DNA from: Thermoanaerobaculia bacterium
Lineage (GTDB): Bacteria; Acidobacteriota; Thermoanaerobaculia; Multivoradales; JAGPDF01
Direction of reading: 5' to 3'
NCBI GenBank assembly: GCA_018057705.1
Contig: JAGPDF010000019.1
Coordinates: forward strand, 26,007 to 69,299
Length of the DNA: 43,293 bases
Shown: one piece after another, positions 41,632 to 43,293 of the stretch
Position numbering within the stretch: the first letter of the stretch is position 1
How the letters are laid out: every line of letters begins with the position of its first letter
Notes under the pieces: generated by a model
The model's input: only the letters and a program-made list of their open reading frames with translations
Told to the model about the DNA's origin: nothing
Databases searched by the model: none
Translations under genes and position numbers: made by a program

Positions 41632-43293
41632 CTAGACGACGATCTGCGACAGGTCGGCGAGCCAGCGGATCTCTGTCTGGATCGACTGCAGCAGGGCGAT
41701 ACGGTTCTGCTTCAGTCGAGGGTCGGGGTCCATGACCATCACTTCCTTGAAGAAGACCTCGAGCGGCGAAGCCAGCTTGCGCACGCTGCGCAGACCGGTT
41801 GCGAAATCACGAGTCGCTCGCGCAGCGAGAATCTCGTCATGCAATGCAAGGGCTGCCTGACGCAGCGCGCGTTCGGCCTCCAACGTGCAAAAGGCTTCAG
41901 CAAAGGGAAAGGCTTCGCTTCCTTTGGTGATATTCGCGATGCGCTTGGCGGCTTGCGCGACGATGGCGAAATCGGGCTCCTGGCGAGCGCCCTGGAGCGC
42001 CGCCGCTCGCGCGGCGATGGCGCGGAAGGCCAAGGGGCTGTCGCCATCGGCCCCCATGGCCGCGGCGACCTCGTCGTAGGCGAAGCCGCGCTCGCCGAGC
42101 ACATGCGTCAGCCGATCACGCAGGAACTCGACCAACTGGCCGAAGGCCTTCGCCTGCGCAGAAGGAACGTTCGGCGAAGGCACCGCTGCCCCGCCGTCCA
42201 CGACACCCTTTACTGGAAGCTTCTCGTGAAGAAGTCCAAAGGCGACTCCCAGGGCCGCTTCGAGGTTCACCTCGACCTCGCCTTCGAGCGCGAGGCGAAC
42301 GACTCCGAGCGCTGCGCGCCGGAGTCCGAACGGATCCTTGGAGCCGGTCGGAATCAGGCCGAGGCCGAAGAACCCCGCGAGGGTGTCGAGGCGGTCGCTG
42401 AGGGCCGTCACCTGGCCGACCGCACCGCGCGGCAAGGCATCCTTCGCTCCCGCCGGACGATACTGATCGTAGATCGCCTGCCAGACCGCCTCCGGCGCCC
42501 CTTCGGCGCGGGCGTAGAGCCCACCGACGACGCCTTGCAGGTCGGTAAACTCCTTCACCATGTCGGTCGCGAGATCCACCTTCAGCAACTCGGCGGCCGA
42601 TCGCACCGCAGAAAGGTCGGAGACTCCCGCCGCGCGGGCGATCGAATCGGCGAGTGCGACCAGACGGACGCTCTTCTCGGCGTAGCTGCCGAGCTTCTCC
42701 TGGAAGGTCAGTTTCGCGAGGCCTTCGCGGCGGTCGGCGAGCGCTGTCGCGCGGTCCTTCTCGAAGAAGAACTTCGCGTCGGCGAGCCGCGCCGCGACGA
42801 CCCACTCGTTGCCCGCCCGCACCCGCCCCGCCGGGTCGTCCGGGCGGTCCATGACGGTCAGGAACACCGGCAGCAGCGCGCCGTCCTTCTCCACTGTCAG
42901 CGCACTCTGGTGATCGCGCAGCGACGTCGCCAGCACCTCCCGCGGCAACGCACAAAGGTCGGCAGCGAAAGCCCCCTCCATCACCCCGGGGATCTCGCAG
43001 ATCGCCGCCAGCTTGTCGAGCAGGGAAGAGTCTTCGACCAGCACGCCGCCGAGCGCCACGGCGCGAGCTGTCATCCGCTCGAGCAGTAGCCGCTTGCGCT
43101 CCGCCGGAAAGACGACGATGCCCCGCTCTGCCAACGCCGCCAGGTAGTCCTCGACTCCCTTTACCGGAAAGCCCTTCGGCGAAAGCGTCGAGTGCCCTGC
43201 GGACTCGCGACCGGCCTCGATCCCGAAGAGCTCGAAGGGCACGATCTGGCCTTCGAACAGGGCGACAACTCCGTGGACCGGGCGGACCCAGGG
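41632..43293 (-). CDS. glyS: Glycyl-tRNA synthetase beta subunit, 5' end outside window
   Basis: About 554 residues are visible and the frame runs on to the window edge ('PWVRPVHGVVALFEGQIVPF' at 43293), so the N-terminus is missing. Family marks are 'GHSTLSPKGFPV', 'RLADAKFFFEKDR', 'FQEKLGSYAEKSVRLVALA', and 'TDLQGVVGGLYARAEGAPEAVWQAIYDQYRP', plus 'PFGLRRAALGVVRL'. The C-terminal anticodon-binding helical domain ends 'VMVMDPDPRLKQNRIALLQSI'. With the alpha subunit (glyQ, expected upstream outside the window) it charges tRNA-Gly. It is the alpha2beta2 bacterial enzyme type. Confidence 0.96.
   Translation of the reverse strand, partial: PWVRPVHGVVALFEGQIVPFELFGIEAGRESAGHSTLSPKGFPVKGVEDYLAALAERGIVVFPAERKRLLLERMTARAVALGGVLVEDSSLLDKLAAICEIPGVMEGAFAADLCALPREVLATSLRDHQSALTVEKDGALLPVFLTVMDRPDDPAGRVRAGNEWVVAARLADAKFFFEKDRATALADRREGLAKLTFQEKLGSYAEKSVRLVALADSIARAAGVSDLSAVRSAAELLKVDLATDMVKEFTDLQGVVGGLYARAEGAPEAVWQAIYDQYRPAGAKDALPRGAVGQVTALSDRLDTLAGFFGLGLIPTGSKDPFGLRRAALGVVRLALEGEVEVNLEAALGVAFGLLHEKLPVKGVVDGGAAVPSPNVPSAQAKAFGQLVEFLRDRLTHVLGERGFAYDEVAAAMGADGDSPLAFRAIAARAAALQGARQEPDFAIVAQAAKRIANITKGSEAFPFAEAFCTLEAERALRQAALALHDEILAARATRDFATGLRSVRKLASPLEVFFKEVMVMDPDPRLKQNRIALLQSIQTEIRWLADLSQIVV

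Overview
The window is a densely packed, very GC-rich bacterial chromosome segment. A Gram-negative cell is indicated by a stand-alone lipid-A-synthase N-terminal domain, many secreted or lipoprotein-like products and a diheme c-type protein. Housekeeping markers are guaB, trxA, ribF, rimO, asnS, rnc, mutL with endonuclease motifs, pyruvate phosphate dikinase and a separate glycyl-tRNA synthetase beta chain. Base composition, GTG/TTG starts, and the C-terminal Asp-Gly-Phe...Ser-Gly...Trp-Ser tail on one secreted protein would fit Acidobacteriota (Thermoanaerobaculia-like). That assignment is an inference, not a result.

Layout. 1-4.2 kb: a secreted DUF1579 protein divergent from guaB, then a minus-strand trio (ECF sigma factor, one-TM coiled-coil protein, PDZ protein) joined by stop/start overlaps. 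4.2-6.6 kb: a HerA/DUF87-type ATPase. 6.75-10.9 kb: a plus-strand five-gene operon (six-TM protein, TPR protein, VanZ-like protein, OmpR-type regulator, histidine kinase). 10.9-14.9 kb: a minus-strand run rimO, ribF, trxA, M24 peptidase. 15.0-18.4 kb: a MinD-like ATPase divergent from a secreted M1 aminopeptidase. 18.4-22.7 kb: an acyl-CoA dehydrogenase/quinone-reductase pair, an EamA transporter and a lipid-A-synthase N-domain protein. 22.8-29.0 kb: a secreted glycosidase-like protein, asnS, rnc and mutL.

29.0-31.8 kb is an accessory island of visibly lower GC. It holds a Phd/PIN toxin-antitoxin pair and three single-gene units (membrane protein, SnoaL-like lipoprotein, methyltransferase). 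The three units are all on the minus strand and are separated by attC-like sites with GCCTAAC/GTTAGGC core sites. This reads as a short integron cassette array without an integrase in view. One attC is split by a 42-bp perfect-arm palindrome. Another keeps only half of its structure.

32.2-43.3 kb: pyruvate phosphate dikinase, divergent from a 1388-residue secreted multidomain diheme protein. Then come a membrane-anchored LuxR-type regulator with a DUF4199 partner, a 135-bp hairpin element, a VOC-fold protein, a cluster of REP-like palindromes, and a glyS cut by the window edge.

A theme not explained by any single gene is a set of in-frame 9-bp tandem repeats (three residues per unit) inside unrelated coding sequences: the PDZ protein, HerA-like ATPase, response regulator, M1 peptidase and RNase III. 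A 21-bp repeat occurs in the LuxR-type gene. The repeat families look alike and sit in linkers, tails or a loop of the encoded proteins. No tRNA, rRNA or CRISPR array was recognised.
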